Source: Tritrichomonas musculus
Lineage: Eukaryota > Parabasalia > Tritrichomonadida > Tritrichomonadidae
Direction: 5' to 3'
Assembly: GCA_039105265.1 (NCBI GenBank)
Contig: JAPFFF010000013.1
Coordinates: forward strand, 1,736,001 to 1,800,000
Length of the DNA stretch: 64,000 nt
The notes under the pieces were generated by a model. It did no database searches, was not told the origin of the DNA, and was given only the letters and a program-made list of their open reading frames with translations. This document shows, in pieces, positions 9,630 to 18,616 of this stretch. Both the position numbers and the translations under genes were made by a program. Within the stretch, counting starts at the first letter, position 1. Every line of letters begins with the position of its first letter.

Positions 9630-10599
9630 GAGTATTTTTCATTATTTAAAAGGGGAAAAAAAGCAACTTCTCGCAATTTATGATGATGAATAAATTGAAA
9701 CAAAGATTTTAATCACTTAAACTCTATATTTAATATGAAATTTGACAGTTCATATTCATCTCATTTACCTATTCAAAAAATTTATTTAGCAAAATCCAAA
9801 ATTAAACACAATATACAAGATTGTGCTATAATAATCGGTATATCTATTGATATGTATTCTATAAAAGCACAAATTCTCAAAAATTTTTATATTTTCGAAT
9901 ATATTGATTATTTTTATAAAATGCAAGCTTTTTATATTATTTATTTTTTCATAAAAATTAATTTTGAGCCCGATGATGCTTTTACAAAACCTAATTTTAC
10001 TACCTTACATAAATTTTGATAAGAATATTCGAAATACTTATTTTGTTTAAGTTAAATAAAATTTGGGCAAGTTTAGGAAACTCAAAAGTTTTTCCAGTAG
10101 TATAATACTAAAAATGTTGCAGTTTTTCTCTATTGATTGTTTCACTATTCGTAAATTCGTTTTTTTAATTTATTCGTTATTCTTGGAAATTCAATATTTT
10201 ACAAAATATCAATTCTGGAAAGTGTTAATATTTGCCAATTTGAAAGAAAAGTCTTTTTTTTTATCAAAAATTCACAAATAAAAGTATTTTAATCAGTTAT
10301 AAATATGTTATGTGATTTTTCCAATCACTTTTGAATTAAAATTTTTATTCAATTTGAAAATTTTATAAAAAATTTATAGAATAAGCATATCTTAAAAACA
10401 ATCAAATTAATCATTTACTTTTTAAGTATTTAATAATAAACTAATAATATTATTAAATATTTATGATATTGTTAGCTAATATATTTCACTAAAGACCTAT
10501 AATCTTAGAAAATATGAAAAAATGAAATGATCATACGGATAATACAAAATTTATGTTTGTTTTTTTAAGATCCAATAGATCATATTTTTATTAATCTCA
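9630..10599. other. Intergenic AT-rich DNA
   Basis: Short open frames here (for example 9735-10019) are rich in Ile, Phe, Tyr and Lys as expected of random AT-rich sequence. No gene is supported. TCATA at 10580-10584 sits like an initiator for the next gene. Confidence 0.5.
10580..10584 (+). promoter_or_regulatory. Initiator-like motif TCATA
   Basis: TCAYW match with its A 18 nt before ATG 10600, in the spacing typical of trichomonad Inr elements. Confidence 0.5.
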
Positions 10600-11367
10600 A
10601 TGGAATTAGAGATATTTAGACTAAAGGTTGCGAACAAAGAGCCAAAAATGAAGCAAATAGCTATAATCCTTGAATGCTTGAACTTTGTTGAAGCGCATCC
10701 AGAACATGTTTCAAAAGTTGGATGCTGCTGGTTAACAGATCAAGAATTTTTAGTTAATACGAAAATTTTTGGAATTTTTATTGGGCGTGATCCAGCTGGG
10801 ATCAACAAAAATTTTTTAGATAATGGTTTTAATAAATCAAAGTTTTCAAAACGAGACAATTTTCCAAAAATATATAATTTTGAAAGCATCCCTGATCCAA
10901 AAAACTGGCGTAAACGAAAATGTATATGTTTTAGCAAAAAAACCACTATAGAAGAAGCAATTAAATTTCGGTCTATAATCAACAATTTCACTCAAGATGA
11001 TTTTAATCCACCAGATCCTAATTTACAGAATTCCATTCAACCAACATCTGATCCACACGTTCCTATTCAGCCAAAATCTGATCCACACGTTCCTATTCAG
11101 CCAAAATCTGATCCACACGTTCCTATTCAGCCAAAATCTGATCCACACGTTCCTTTTCAGCCAAATTCTGATCCAAATATTCCTTTTCAGCCAAATTATG
11201 AACGGGATCAGGATGTGTATCCCCAAGTTATTGAATCTCCGAGTTTTCCTTCCTTTAGTGATTATTTTGATGATTTTTCAGAGAATTCCAATTATTTATT
11301 TGATTTTTTAGATAGCAGTTCATATGATCAAAATGAAGATGGAAGCTGCTATAACATTTTTCATTGA
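10600..11367 (+). CDS. Initiator-binding-domain (IBP39-like) DNA-binding protein
   Basis: Residues 1-90 resemble the trichomonad initiator-binding domain (IBD, winged helix, first described in T. vaginalis IBP39, which binds the Inr promoter element): an ECLNFVEAHPEH helix, VGCCWLTDQEFLVNTKIFG, a helix GRDPAGINKNFLDNGF and a basic KFSKRDNFPK end. A short second block (KNWRKRKCICFSKK) follows. Residues 148-197 are five 10-residue units of the type PKSDPHVPIQ, encoded by a 30-bp minisatellite. The C-terminus (FSDYFDDFSENSNYLFDFLD) is acidic and aromatic, like an activation domain. At 255 aa it is shorter than IBP39 and lacks its characterised C-domain. Likely a nuclear promoter-recognition factor or paralogue; the IBD assignment is by motif resemblance. 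Confidence 0.7.
   Translation: MELEIFRLKVANKEPKMKQIAIILECLNFVEAHPEHVSKVGCCWLTDQEFLVNTKIFGIFIGRDPAGINKNFLDNGFNKSKFSKRDNFPKIYNFESIPDPKNWRKRKCICFSKKTTIEEAIKFRSIINNFTQDDFNPPDPNLQNSIQPTSDPHVPIQPKSDPHVPIQPKSDPHVPIQPKSDPHVPFQPNSDPNIPFQPNYERDQDVYPQVIESPSFPSFSDYFDDFSENSNYLFDFLDSSSYDQNEDGSCYNIFH
11041..11190 (+). repeat. 30-bp minisatellite, 5 units, in frame
   Basis: Five tandem 30-bp units (CCAAAATCTGATCCACACGT plus 10 more bases). Units 2 and 3 are identical, unit 4 differs by one base, and unit 5 is the most diverged. It encodes the Pro-rich linker of the initiator-binding-domain protein. Confidence 0.95.
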
Positions 11368-11653
11368 AAATAATTTCTAAATGATGGAAATAACTTTTTC
11401 CACCAATGAAATTTATTTTATTGACTAACTGAAATACGCCGAAAATTAAATAAACTTAATTTTCTCAACATTTTTTAATATAATTTAAGAAAGGTCAAAT
11501 ATTTATAAAATCTGATCGACTTTAATTCAAAAATATGAATAAAATTTTTTATAAAAGAAAAATACTGAAAAAAAAAAATAAAAAAAAAATTACAACAAAA
11601 TTCAAACAAACAAAAAGAAAAACACAATAATATAATATTATAATAAAAAGAAA

Positions 11654-13795
11654 TCAATAATCATCATCGTTATCAAATTCCATTCCCCCATAAGTATTTC
11701 TCTTTGAATTAGCAGCGATCATCTTCATGAACTTGTTTGCCTGACTCGACTTTGGCTGCTGCTGGAAGTAGACAGGCTGTTGTTGAGCGACAGGCTGAGT
11801 CGGTTTGAACGGTTGGAATCTCTGAAAACGTCCCTGACTTGGCTGCTGAGGAATCTGGCTAGACTGCTGCTGTTGTTGCTGTGTTTGTTGTTGTTGTGTA
11901 GGTGAGAACTTATTGAACTGAAGCTGCTGTTGCTGTTGGCTGCTCTGGGGAGAAACGGCAGCTCTCATGTACGGCATCTGCTGGCTTGGTTGTTTTGTTA
12001 CTTGTTGCTGAGGTTGCTGGCCGATAGGGTTAGGGGAGATAGGCCTATTAATGAACTGCATTTGAGGGCTATTTTGGCCGAACTGATTGATTTGATTTTG
12101 TTGTTGCTGAGGAGTACTTTGTTGTTGTTGTTGTTGTTGAGGCACTTGTGTCACATACTTGTTGAACTGCATCTGCTGATTCTGCTGGCTTTGTTGAGGA
12201 CTCGTTTGAGGCACCTGAGTAACGAACTTATTAAATTGTTGTTGTTGATTTTGAGGACTAGATTGAGGCACTTGTGTCACGTATTTATTGAACTGCATCT
12301 GCTGCTGCTGACTCACATTCACGCTGTTGTTATCACTGCTGTTTGAGGCAGTTGAAAACGGCGAGTTCGAGTTCGATTGGTCTTCAGTTGACCTCACCAA
12401 GTCTTGCTTTTGAGGTATGCTTTCAAGCGCCGAAGCCGAGAAGGACGCAAAAACTCTCGAGTTTGCTTGGCCAATTTTGGTTCCTCCGACGTTGTTAAGG
12501 CTGCTCATGTTGACTATTCCTGGTGCTGAAGGCTGCATTACGATGTCCGAGGAAGGGTTGCTGTGAGGCTTTGCCGCTTGCTTTTTCATTGAAGACTTAA
12601 TGATTGTTGTGAAAACTCTCGGGTTCTTCGATCGTCTTTCTTTCTTCGGCATGACGCATTTCTGGAAATGGACGGCCCTCCTCGTTGGCGTGTGCATGAG
12701 CGGAAGGCAATGCCCTCTCAAGACGAGGTCAGAAGAAGAGCCAGCCATCATTTGCTGCTGCTGGTTGTTCTCGCTTTGAATGAACAGAAAACCAGCCTTG
12801 TTTTTATTGTTGGTGTAATTTTGCATTGAAAAAACGGTTATGCATCGTCCTTTCACAAATGAGGCTACACCTTTCGGAGAGGCAACATTGCCACAAATGA
12901 ACTTCTGTAGCTTGTTGTGTCTCAGAAAAGCACGCAAAATGTGCTTGTCTAAAACTTGGTTTTCAATGTCGTCGTCATCATCAGACTTGTCGACACGAAT
13001 GTCTTTGAAGTAGAAGCAGTTCGTGTATGGACCAACAATGCTTTGCATCGCTGAATTGCCAAGATTGAGCGTGCCCGTTTGATTGCTATTTGAAACGTGT
13101 TTTTCAAAGGGTTCGTTTGAATTGCTAGACATCGCTGAAATAGCCGATGAAGATGGATCAAAATACTTTATTGGACGCTCTATTCGGCAGACATCATCAA
13201 GAGTCATTATGTCATCGTTGATGCGTCCATGTGCGACCATATATGTTCTCGAAATTAAGGCGGAAAATGGAAGCCATTGAAAACTTTCTTGAAAGGCATC
13301 GTGAAGCTCTTTGGAGTAGTCGTTTTGTTGAAGTTCTTGCGCAAATCCTAACTTCTCGGATACATCTGCAAATTCCGTGGAGCCTCGTAATAAAATTATA
13401 TTTCGTGGACATAAACATACAAGTGAATATAATAAAGCTAGACATTCTAGCGAAAATAGGCCAGTGCCAATGTAATTGCCTAAAAAGATAAATCTATGCG
13501 TGGAAAATGATTCGGATTTACTTAAAATGCGAGTAAGATCGTATATACTTCCATTTAAATCTCCAATGACATAAACTGGCGGTTCAATAACAACAACACT
13601 AGGGGTGTTCTTGAAAATAACTGTGGCTTCTTGACATAGCGTTAAAAGTACTTCTTCATCGAATTGCGGTAATGGTAAATTTTGTAGTCGAGAGTGTTTC
13701 GCTTTTTTTTGATTGGGTTGACTGTAATCGGCTTTACTAGCAATGAATATAGGACTGAATGATGAATATACATGAGAAGCGACTGAAGTGGTCAT
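11654..13795 (-). CDS. PPP-type pseudophosphatase with Gln-rich tail
   Basis: Residues about 45-350 follow the PP1/PP2A fold, but the signature motifs have drifted: GDxHG is GDLNGS (78-83), GDxVDRG is GNYIGTG (106-112), GNHE is GSTE (138-141), HGG is HGR (189-191) and RAHQ is CGNV. In PP1 numbering D64 and H173 are kept, while H66, D92, N124, H125 and H248 are replaced. The two-metal centre should not form, so this is probably a non-catalytic binding protein. Flanking fold elements are intact (IYDLTRIL, FSLECLALLYSL, NIILLRG, FSMQNYTNN). Residues about 480-690 are Gln-rich with three copies of QFNKYVTQVPQ or QFNKFVTQVPQ and poly-Q tracts, prion-like in composition. The frame is uninterrupted (713 aa) and less AT-rich than its flanks, so it looks maintained. 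Confidence 0.85.
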   Translation of the reverse strand: MTTSVASHVYSSFSPIFIASKADYSQPNQKKAKHSRLQNLPLPQFDEEVLLTLCQEATVIFKNTPSVVVIEPPVYVIGDLNGSIYDLTRILSKSESFSTHRFIFLGNYIGTGLFSLECLALLYSLVCLCPRNIILLRGSTEFADVSEKLGFAQELQQNDYSKELHDAFQESFQWLPFSALISRTYMVAHGRINDDIMTLDDVCRIERPIKYFDPSSSAISAMSSNSNEPFEKHVSNSNQTGTLNLGNSAMQSIVGPYTNCFYFKDIRVDKSDDDDDIENQVLDKHILRAFLRHNKLQKFICGNVASPKGVASFVKGRCITVFSMQNYTNNKNKAGFLFIQSENNQQQQMMAGSSSDLVLRGHCLPLMHTPTRRAVHFQKCVMPKKERRSKNPRVFTTIIKSSMKKQAAKPHSNPSSDIVMQPSAPGIVNMSSLNNVGGTKIGQANSRVFASFSASALESIPQKQDLVRSTEDQSNSNSPFSTASNSSDNNSVNVSQQQQMQFNKYVTQVPQSSPQNQQQQFNKFVTQVPQTSPQQSQQNQQMQFNKYVTQVPQQQQQQQSTPQQQQNQINQFGQNSPQMQFINRPISPNPIGQQPQQQVTKQPSQQMPYMRAAVSPQSSQQQQQLQFNKFSPTQQQQTQQQQQQSSQIPQQPSQGRFQRFQPFKPTQPVAQQQPVYFQQQPKSSQANKFMKMIAANSKRNTYGGMEFDNDDDY

Positions 13796-15100
13796 GAAAC
13801 TCTAAAGATTTTCCCAAAAAAAAATTTTCACAATAAATTTGACCTTAACGATTATTCGAGCGGATAAATTTTTAATTTAAAAAAAAAAAACGTTTTTTCT
13901 ATTCAAATATGGGTATCGAAACTATAAAAATAACGTATTTTTTGTATTTTTATTTTCTAAATATCTTTTTTGAAAAAGCATTTTCAGATAAAATACATTT
14001 GCATTATATTTTAATATAATATTTAATATTTAATTAAAGCATTAAATCAAGATTATAAAAAAAATTAAAAAAAATATCATTTTTTAAAATCTATAATTAA
14101 AGATAAAATTTTTGTGATATCTTTAGGTATTGTTATTATTTATGACTATATAACATGATTAGTGTTGCTTATATTGACTCCATACATTAAATTGATATTT
14201 CAAGCAAAATTTAGTAAAAATCATTCTTTTCAAAGTCTAATCAAAATAATTATTAATTTAAAGTAATAAACCTCATTTTGTTACATCTTGTGAGTAGTTT
14301 CTTCGAGTTAAAAAGAAATCGGCTCGAGTATCCCATCTTCAAACGTCGTTAAAATTATGAGCATTATATTTCATCATTCAACAAATTAATGATTTATATA
14401 CTTTATTATTTTATTATATATTTATTATAATACATATATAACAGATAAAATACCAAAGATATATTTTTAATTTCAAATAAATAGTAATTTAAATAATCGT
14501 ATGCACATTCAAATTTGAAAATTTTAAGCTAAATTCAATTTTCTTTTTTCAATACTAATTATTGAATAGGTTTCTCAATATATTAAATATAACATATCAC
14601 ATTATTTAAAACATTAATATCGTAATAAAAAAATATATATTATTAAATAAAATAGTAATAAATATTTATAATTAATATATATAAATAAATAACGAAAGAA
14701 TATCTCATTAAATTTACATGTATTGCTATTTAATTTGCAAATCTTTAAAAACTGTCTATATTACAATTTCATTCATCAGATTATATCTAACAATACATTA
14801 ATCGTTATCTACAATAAATTTATCTTGACATGATAACAAATAAATAATAATTTCAAATTTTGATAAAAATATGAAGATAGAAATTAAAGAATAGGAATAA
14901 TGAAATGCATCTTTTGAGCAAATCAATAGTAATTCTGATGATTATAATCCTAATTTTGAGAATAATTTTAGGAATCAGTTGATTAGAGTTTCTATTTTAA
15001 CAAACAAATGAATTAAAAGAAATAAAGAATGTGATGAATAATATTGATTGATTTGTTCCATGATATCTTTCATAAATCTTTTTATTTGAATGTACGTGAA
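13796..15100. other. Intergenic AT-rich DNA
   Basis: No gene is seen on either strand. A modestly GC-richer patch near 14285-14345 has no recognisable structure. Confidence 0.5.
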
Positions 15101-15172
15101 GGGTAAGTAGTGTAATGGTTAGCATTATTGATTGTGGCTCAATAGACCCGTGTTCGATTCACGGCTTACCCA
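15101..15172 (+). tRNA. tRNA-His (GTG)
   Basis: The sequence folds as a cloverleaf: acceptor GGGTAAG/CTTACCC, D-arm TAGTGTAATGGTTAGCA, anticodon stem ATTGA/TCAAT with loop TTGTGGC (anticodon GTG), variable loop AGAC, T-stem CCGTG/CACGG with loop TTCGATT, and discriminator A. The internal B box is GTTCGATTC. No intron and no encoded CCA. It is the only tRNA I found in the window. Confidence 0.97.
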
Positions 15173-15175
15173 TTA

Positions 15176-15182
15176 TTTTTTA
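15176..15182 (+). terminator. RNA polymerase III T-run terminator
   Basis: Seven consecutive T residues begin 3 nt after the tRNA-His discriminator base. Confidence 0.8.
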
Positions 15183-15484
15183 AAAAAAATTAATTTTTTT
15201 CAACAATCAAAGTATTAATAATATTCTTTAATTTCATTTTCTTGTGAAAATATTCTACATATAATTGGCATATATCCCAATTATATATATAAATATTAAT
15301 GTAATTCAAGATTATATTGAGAAAATATTTTATGTGAGCAATAATCAATAAATTTATAAATATCATATAAATTATGAATTTTAAATGGCAATAAAGAGCC
15401 ATAATTATCTCAAATTAACTAGCTTTGCAACAATTGAGAAATAACAAATTGCTTTATTAATATCTTGCTTTACATATTGGCCAT

Positions 15485-16250
15485 TTAAATAAATAGTACA
15501 AAGATATATGTACCTATTTAAACAAATATTGCTTTTTTAACGTTGCAAGAGAGAATTTGAACTTTTATATTCTGATCTTCAGCTGGCTATTAATAATGAA
15601 ATGCTTTACATAAATCATGTGAAACACCACCTTCATTAAAATAAATACTTTGCATAAATCATTTATTATTATAGCCAGAATAAATGTTTGCCGATACATA
15701 ATTCTGATTATCAGCAATAGTTTATTAATAGATGGTTTTGTCTCTTTTTCTTGACTCATATGCGCAATCAATGGCGCCAAAGTTATTTTGAACCTTTATA
15801 TTATTTAGCTCTGCAGCCAATTTAATATAATGTTTTTTTTTTTTAATTGTCTTTGAACAATTTCTTAATCTCTGCAAATCACACCAAGAAAATATGGTTC
15901 AGTAGCTGGTGTGCAATATTAAACTACCTCGTTATAATCATGAGAAATATATGTATCAAAAAAAAAAATAATTGGTCAAGGTAAAATGACGATTTGGTTA
16001 TGATTCCAGCGAAAAGCAATGAATTGTCATAATTATATAAATTGAATCATATTTGTTTTCGATATAAATAAAACCAAGATAATAATATGCTTCTTTCCTT
16101 TTTTAGATTTGATTCAAATTATGAATTGTTTCATTAGTATCATGGGTAATTGTAAAATCTTTATAAAATTACTCAGTAGAGGATTTTTCATTTGAGTTAT
16201 TTTAATTAACTGCCACTGTAAAACAATAAAATGCTTTTTACCATCGTTTT
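15485..16250 (-). pseudogene. Decayed Sel1-repeat gene on the minus strand
   Basis: Reading the minus strand in shifting frames gives clear Sel1 pieces: AYYYLGFIYIENKYDS (about 16070), YISHDYNE (about 15950), HYIKLAAELNNIKVQNNFGA (about 15835-15775), ADNQNYVSANIY (about 15710), EGGVSHDLCKAFHY (about 15630-15590) and PAEDQNIKVQ (about 15580). Several stops and frameshifts separate them. The pattern is nearest to the KAIHYFSLAADQN repeats at 48.1-49.8 kb. It is a host-gene relic, not expressed as a protein in this form. The upstream limit is uncertain. Confidence 0.6.
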
Positions 16251-16765
16251 GAGCATAATTATTTATTTGAATAAAATAATATGCTAAGATTGGGATTTTA
16301 CATGATTTTTATTAGAGGGAAAGGTAAAATAAGGAAATATCTTATTATTATCATGTATAACTGTAAAATCTATATGTTAAATAAAGCCATCATGAAATTT
16401 TACATTTTGAACAAATATAACGACATGTTATATGAAAAAAAGATAAAATGCCATATTTGTAGTTTAAGCAATCTATAAAAAATTGTGACTTTAAATTCGA
16501 ATAACGTGCCAAAAAAAAATAATCCCAATTTGGTAGCTTAAATAATCTTTGTTTCTATTCATAGTTATCAAGTGGTTGCTTTATTTTCAATAATAATTAT
16601 CAATTTGGTTATTATCAGAAAATATATTTTTAGCTGTAATCTCTTAAATTACAATCTATTTCAAAAACAGTGTTTTTCCAAAATGTCTTTATAGATATAT
16701 TCATATTCAATGGCATGAATGCTAAAAAAAAAAAAATACCAATTTAGGTCAATTATAGGTGAAAA
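16251..16765. other. Intergenic AT-rich DNA
   Basis: A plus-strand frame at 16281-16478 contains LGFYMIFIRGKGKIRKYL, faintly Sel1-like, but it is too weak to call. Otherwise nothing is seen. Confidence 0.35.
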
Positions 16766-16832
16766 AAATTGAATGTCGCGGAATCAATTTATCAGAAAAC
16801 CTCACAATTGTAAATTTCGCGACATTCAATTT
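16766..16832. repeat. Inverted repeat, 15-bp arms, 37-nt loop
   Basis: AAATTGAATGTCGCG at 16766-16780 is perfectly complementary to CGCGACATTCAATTT at 16818-16832. The second arm ends 56 bp before ATG 16889. It resembles in size the inverted repeat at 39909-39972. Confidence 0.9.
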
Positions 16833-16877
16833 AAACAGTTTTTCTAATCAAAAAATAAATCGTTTTTAAATAAAATA

Positions 16878-16883
16878 TCATTT
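16878..16883 (+). promoter_or_regulatory. Initiator-like motif TCATTT
   Basis: TCAYW match with its A 9 nt before ATG 16889. Confidence 0.5.
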
Positions 16884-16888
16884 TTTAT

Positions 16889-17434
16889 ATGTCTGAATAC
16901 AATCTTTACTCCTACAATTTCCTAAATTATGAATCCTTAGATGATACAAACAATTTTGTTGATGATTACTTGCTCGAAAATGCATATATCGATTTCAATT
17001 TTTTGAAAATTGAAAATATCTCGATTAAAGATTCAGACCAACTTTTACAAAAAAGTGAATTATGCGGTAAAAATAACTTCAATCAAATGCCAAATCCAAA
17101 CTTTGAAGAAGATTTAAATAAATTTTTCAATGGAAATAAAAAGATGAAGCTTCCGAAAAAGGTTATCGAATTTGTTTATAATTTGATAAAGAAAAATCCA
17201 AAATATAGTAAATGGCAAGATATAACTGCAAATGATATGAGACGTAGAGAAGATGTTTTTAAAAGAATTTATACGTATAGTACTGAAATTTTAAGGGAGC
17301 TCACTTCAAATCGAAATTATTATTTAATACAAACTATGAATTATATTAAAGAAAAGAAAAACAGAGCAAATTATGTAAAATTTGAAAAATTGTTAACACA
17401 AAGCCTTTTGAAGCAATTTAAAGTGAATGTATGA
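16889..17434 (+). CDS. Orphan 181-aa protein
   Basis: I do not recognise a family. The N-terminal 70 residues are acidic and rich in Asn, Asp and Tyr. From about residue 88 the protein becomes basic and helical (KKVIEFVYNLIKKNPKYSKW, DMRRREDVFKRIYTYSTEIL, YIKEKKNRANYVKFEKLL), which could bind nucleic acid. The layout, an acidic half plus a basic helical half, recalls small trichomonad regulators. The start is supported by an initiator-like motif 9 nt upstream and a 15-bp-arm inverted repeat further up. No signal peptide or membrane segment. It is followed immediately by a foldback element. Confidence 0.65.
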   Translation: MSEYNLYSYNFLNYESLDDTNNFVDDYLLENAYIDFNFLKIENISIKDSDQLLQKSELCGKNNFNQMPNPNFEEDLNKFFNGNKKMKLPKKVIEFVYNLIKKNPKYSKWQDITANDMRRREDVFKRIYTYSTEILRELTSNRNYYLIQTMNYIKEKKNRANYVKFEKLLTQSLLKQFKVNV

Positions 17435-17496
17435 ATAAATCGAACTATATTATCATTCTTTGATATTCTTTATTATCAATTATTTTTTTATTATTA

Positions 17497-18616
17497 TAGG
17501 TAGGGAAAATGGTCGGGTGGTCAATTGAAAAAGGTCGGGTATTGAGCGAAAAAAGTAGAGTATGAATGGAAAAAAATAATTCTTTTTCAGAAAAAAGTAA
17601 AGTAATCTTCAGAAATATTTTCTTCTTCTTTAGAAAAAGGTCGTTCTTTTTTAGAAATATTTTTTTCTTCTTCGGAAAAAGGTCGTTCTTTTTTAGAAAT
17701 ATTTTTTTCTTTTTTAGAAAATGACGAATTCATTTTTAGAAAAAGGTCCTTCTTTTTTAGAAGTATTTTTTACTTTATTAGAAAAACGTCGAACCATGAA
17801 TAGAAATAAAATTTGGGCTTTTTTAAAAAATACCAGTTTCTCAACTATAAAACTAAATATTATATTTTAATCGATCATCTGATTAGAAAAATTGCTTTAA
17901 ATATCATTATTATTTAATTCCATATAAAAAATTTTTTGAAAAATTTTAAAATTTGAATGAAAAAAAAAAATTGAAATGCCTATTTTCCCTTGCCTATAAA
18001 GATATTTTTTTCGAAAATTTTTTACTGCACATAATATGCGTAATACATATATTATTAAAATACATTATTATTACACTTTATTTTAACCTTTAAATCTTTA
18101 TATTTTCTTATTTATTTTTTGTGAAAACTCATTGAATTTTTACTTTTGAATTTTAGGATTTTTGTCCGTCCTCCCTTAAATAATAATAATATTTAAAGCA
18201 ATTTTTCTAATCAGATGATCGATTAAAATATAATATTTAGTTTTATAGTTGAGAAACTGGTATTTTTTAAAAAAGCCCAAATTTTATTTCTATTCATGGT
18301 TCGACGTTTTTCTAATAAAGTAAAAAATACTTCTAAAAAAGAAGGACCTTTTTCTAAAAATGAATTCGTCATTTTCTAAAAAAGAAAAAAATATTTCTAA
18401 AAAAGAACGACCTTTTTCCGAAGAAGAAAAAAATATTTCTAAAAAAGAACGACCTTTTTCTAAAGAAGAAGAAAATATTTCTAAAGAAGAAGAAAATATT
18501 TCTGAAGATTACTTTACTTTTTTCTGAAAAAGAATTATTTTTTTCCATTCATACTCTACTTTTTTCGCTCAATACCCGACCTTTTTCAATTGACCACCCG
18601 ACCATTTTCCCTACCT
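17497..18616. mobile_element. Foldback / long-TIR non-autonomous DNA element
   Basis: The ends TAGGTAGGGAAAATGGTCGG and their complement begin inverted repeats of about 420 bp (left, 17497-17918) and 440 bp (right, 18176-18616). They are nearly identical apart from an 18-bp duplication (AAAGAAGAAGAAAATATTTC type) in the right arm. Both arms contain subrepeats of GAAAAAGGTCGTTCTTTTTT. The 257-bp centre is AT-rich and encodes nothing. TA flanks both ends (17495-17496 and 18617-18618) and may be the target duplication, though TA is uninformative in AT-rich DNA. High arm identity implies recent insertion or ongoing arm conversion. The superfamily is unresolved. Confidence 0.88.

Noticed and set aside
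9735-10281. Small genes at 9735-10019 and 10063-10281
   Set aside because: Composition (Ile, Phe, Lys, Tyr) is that of random AT-rich sequence, the second lacks an ATG, and there is no motif.
11930-12346. Leu-rich 138-codon plus-strand frame
   Set aside because: Antisense of the CAG/CAA-rich Gln tail of the pseudophosphatase; poly-Gln read backwards gives poly-Leu.
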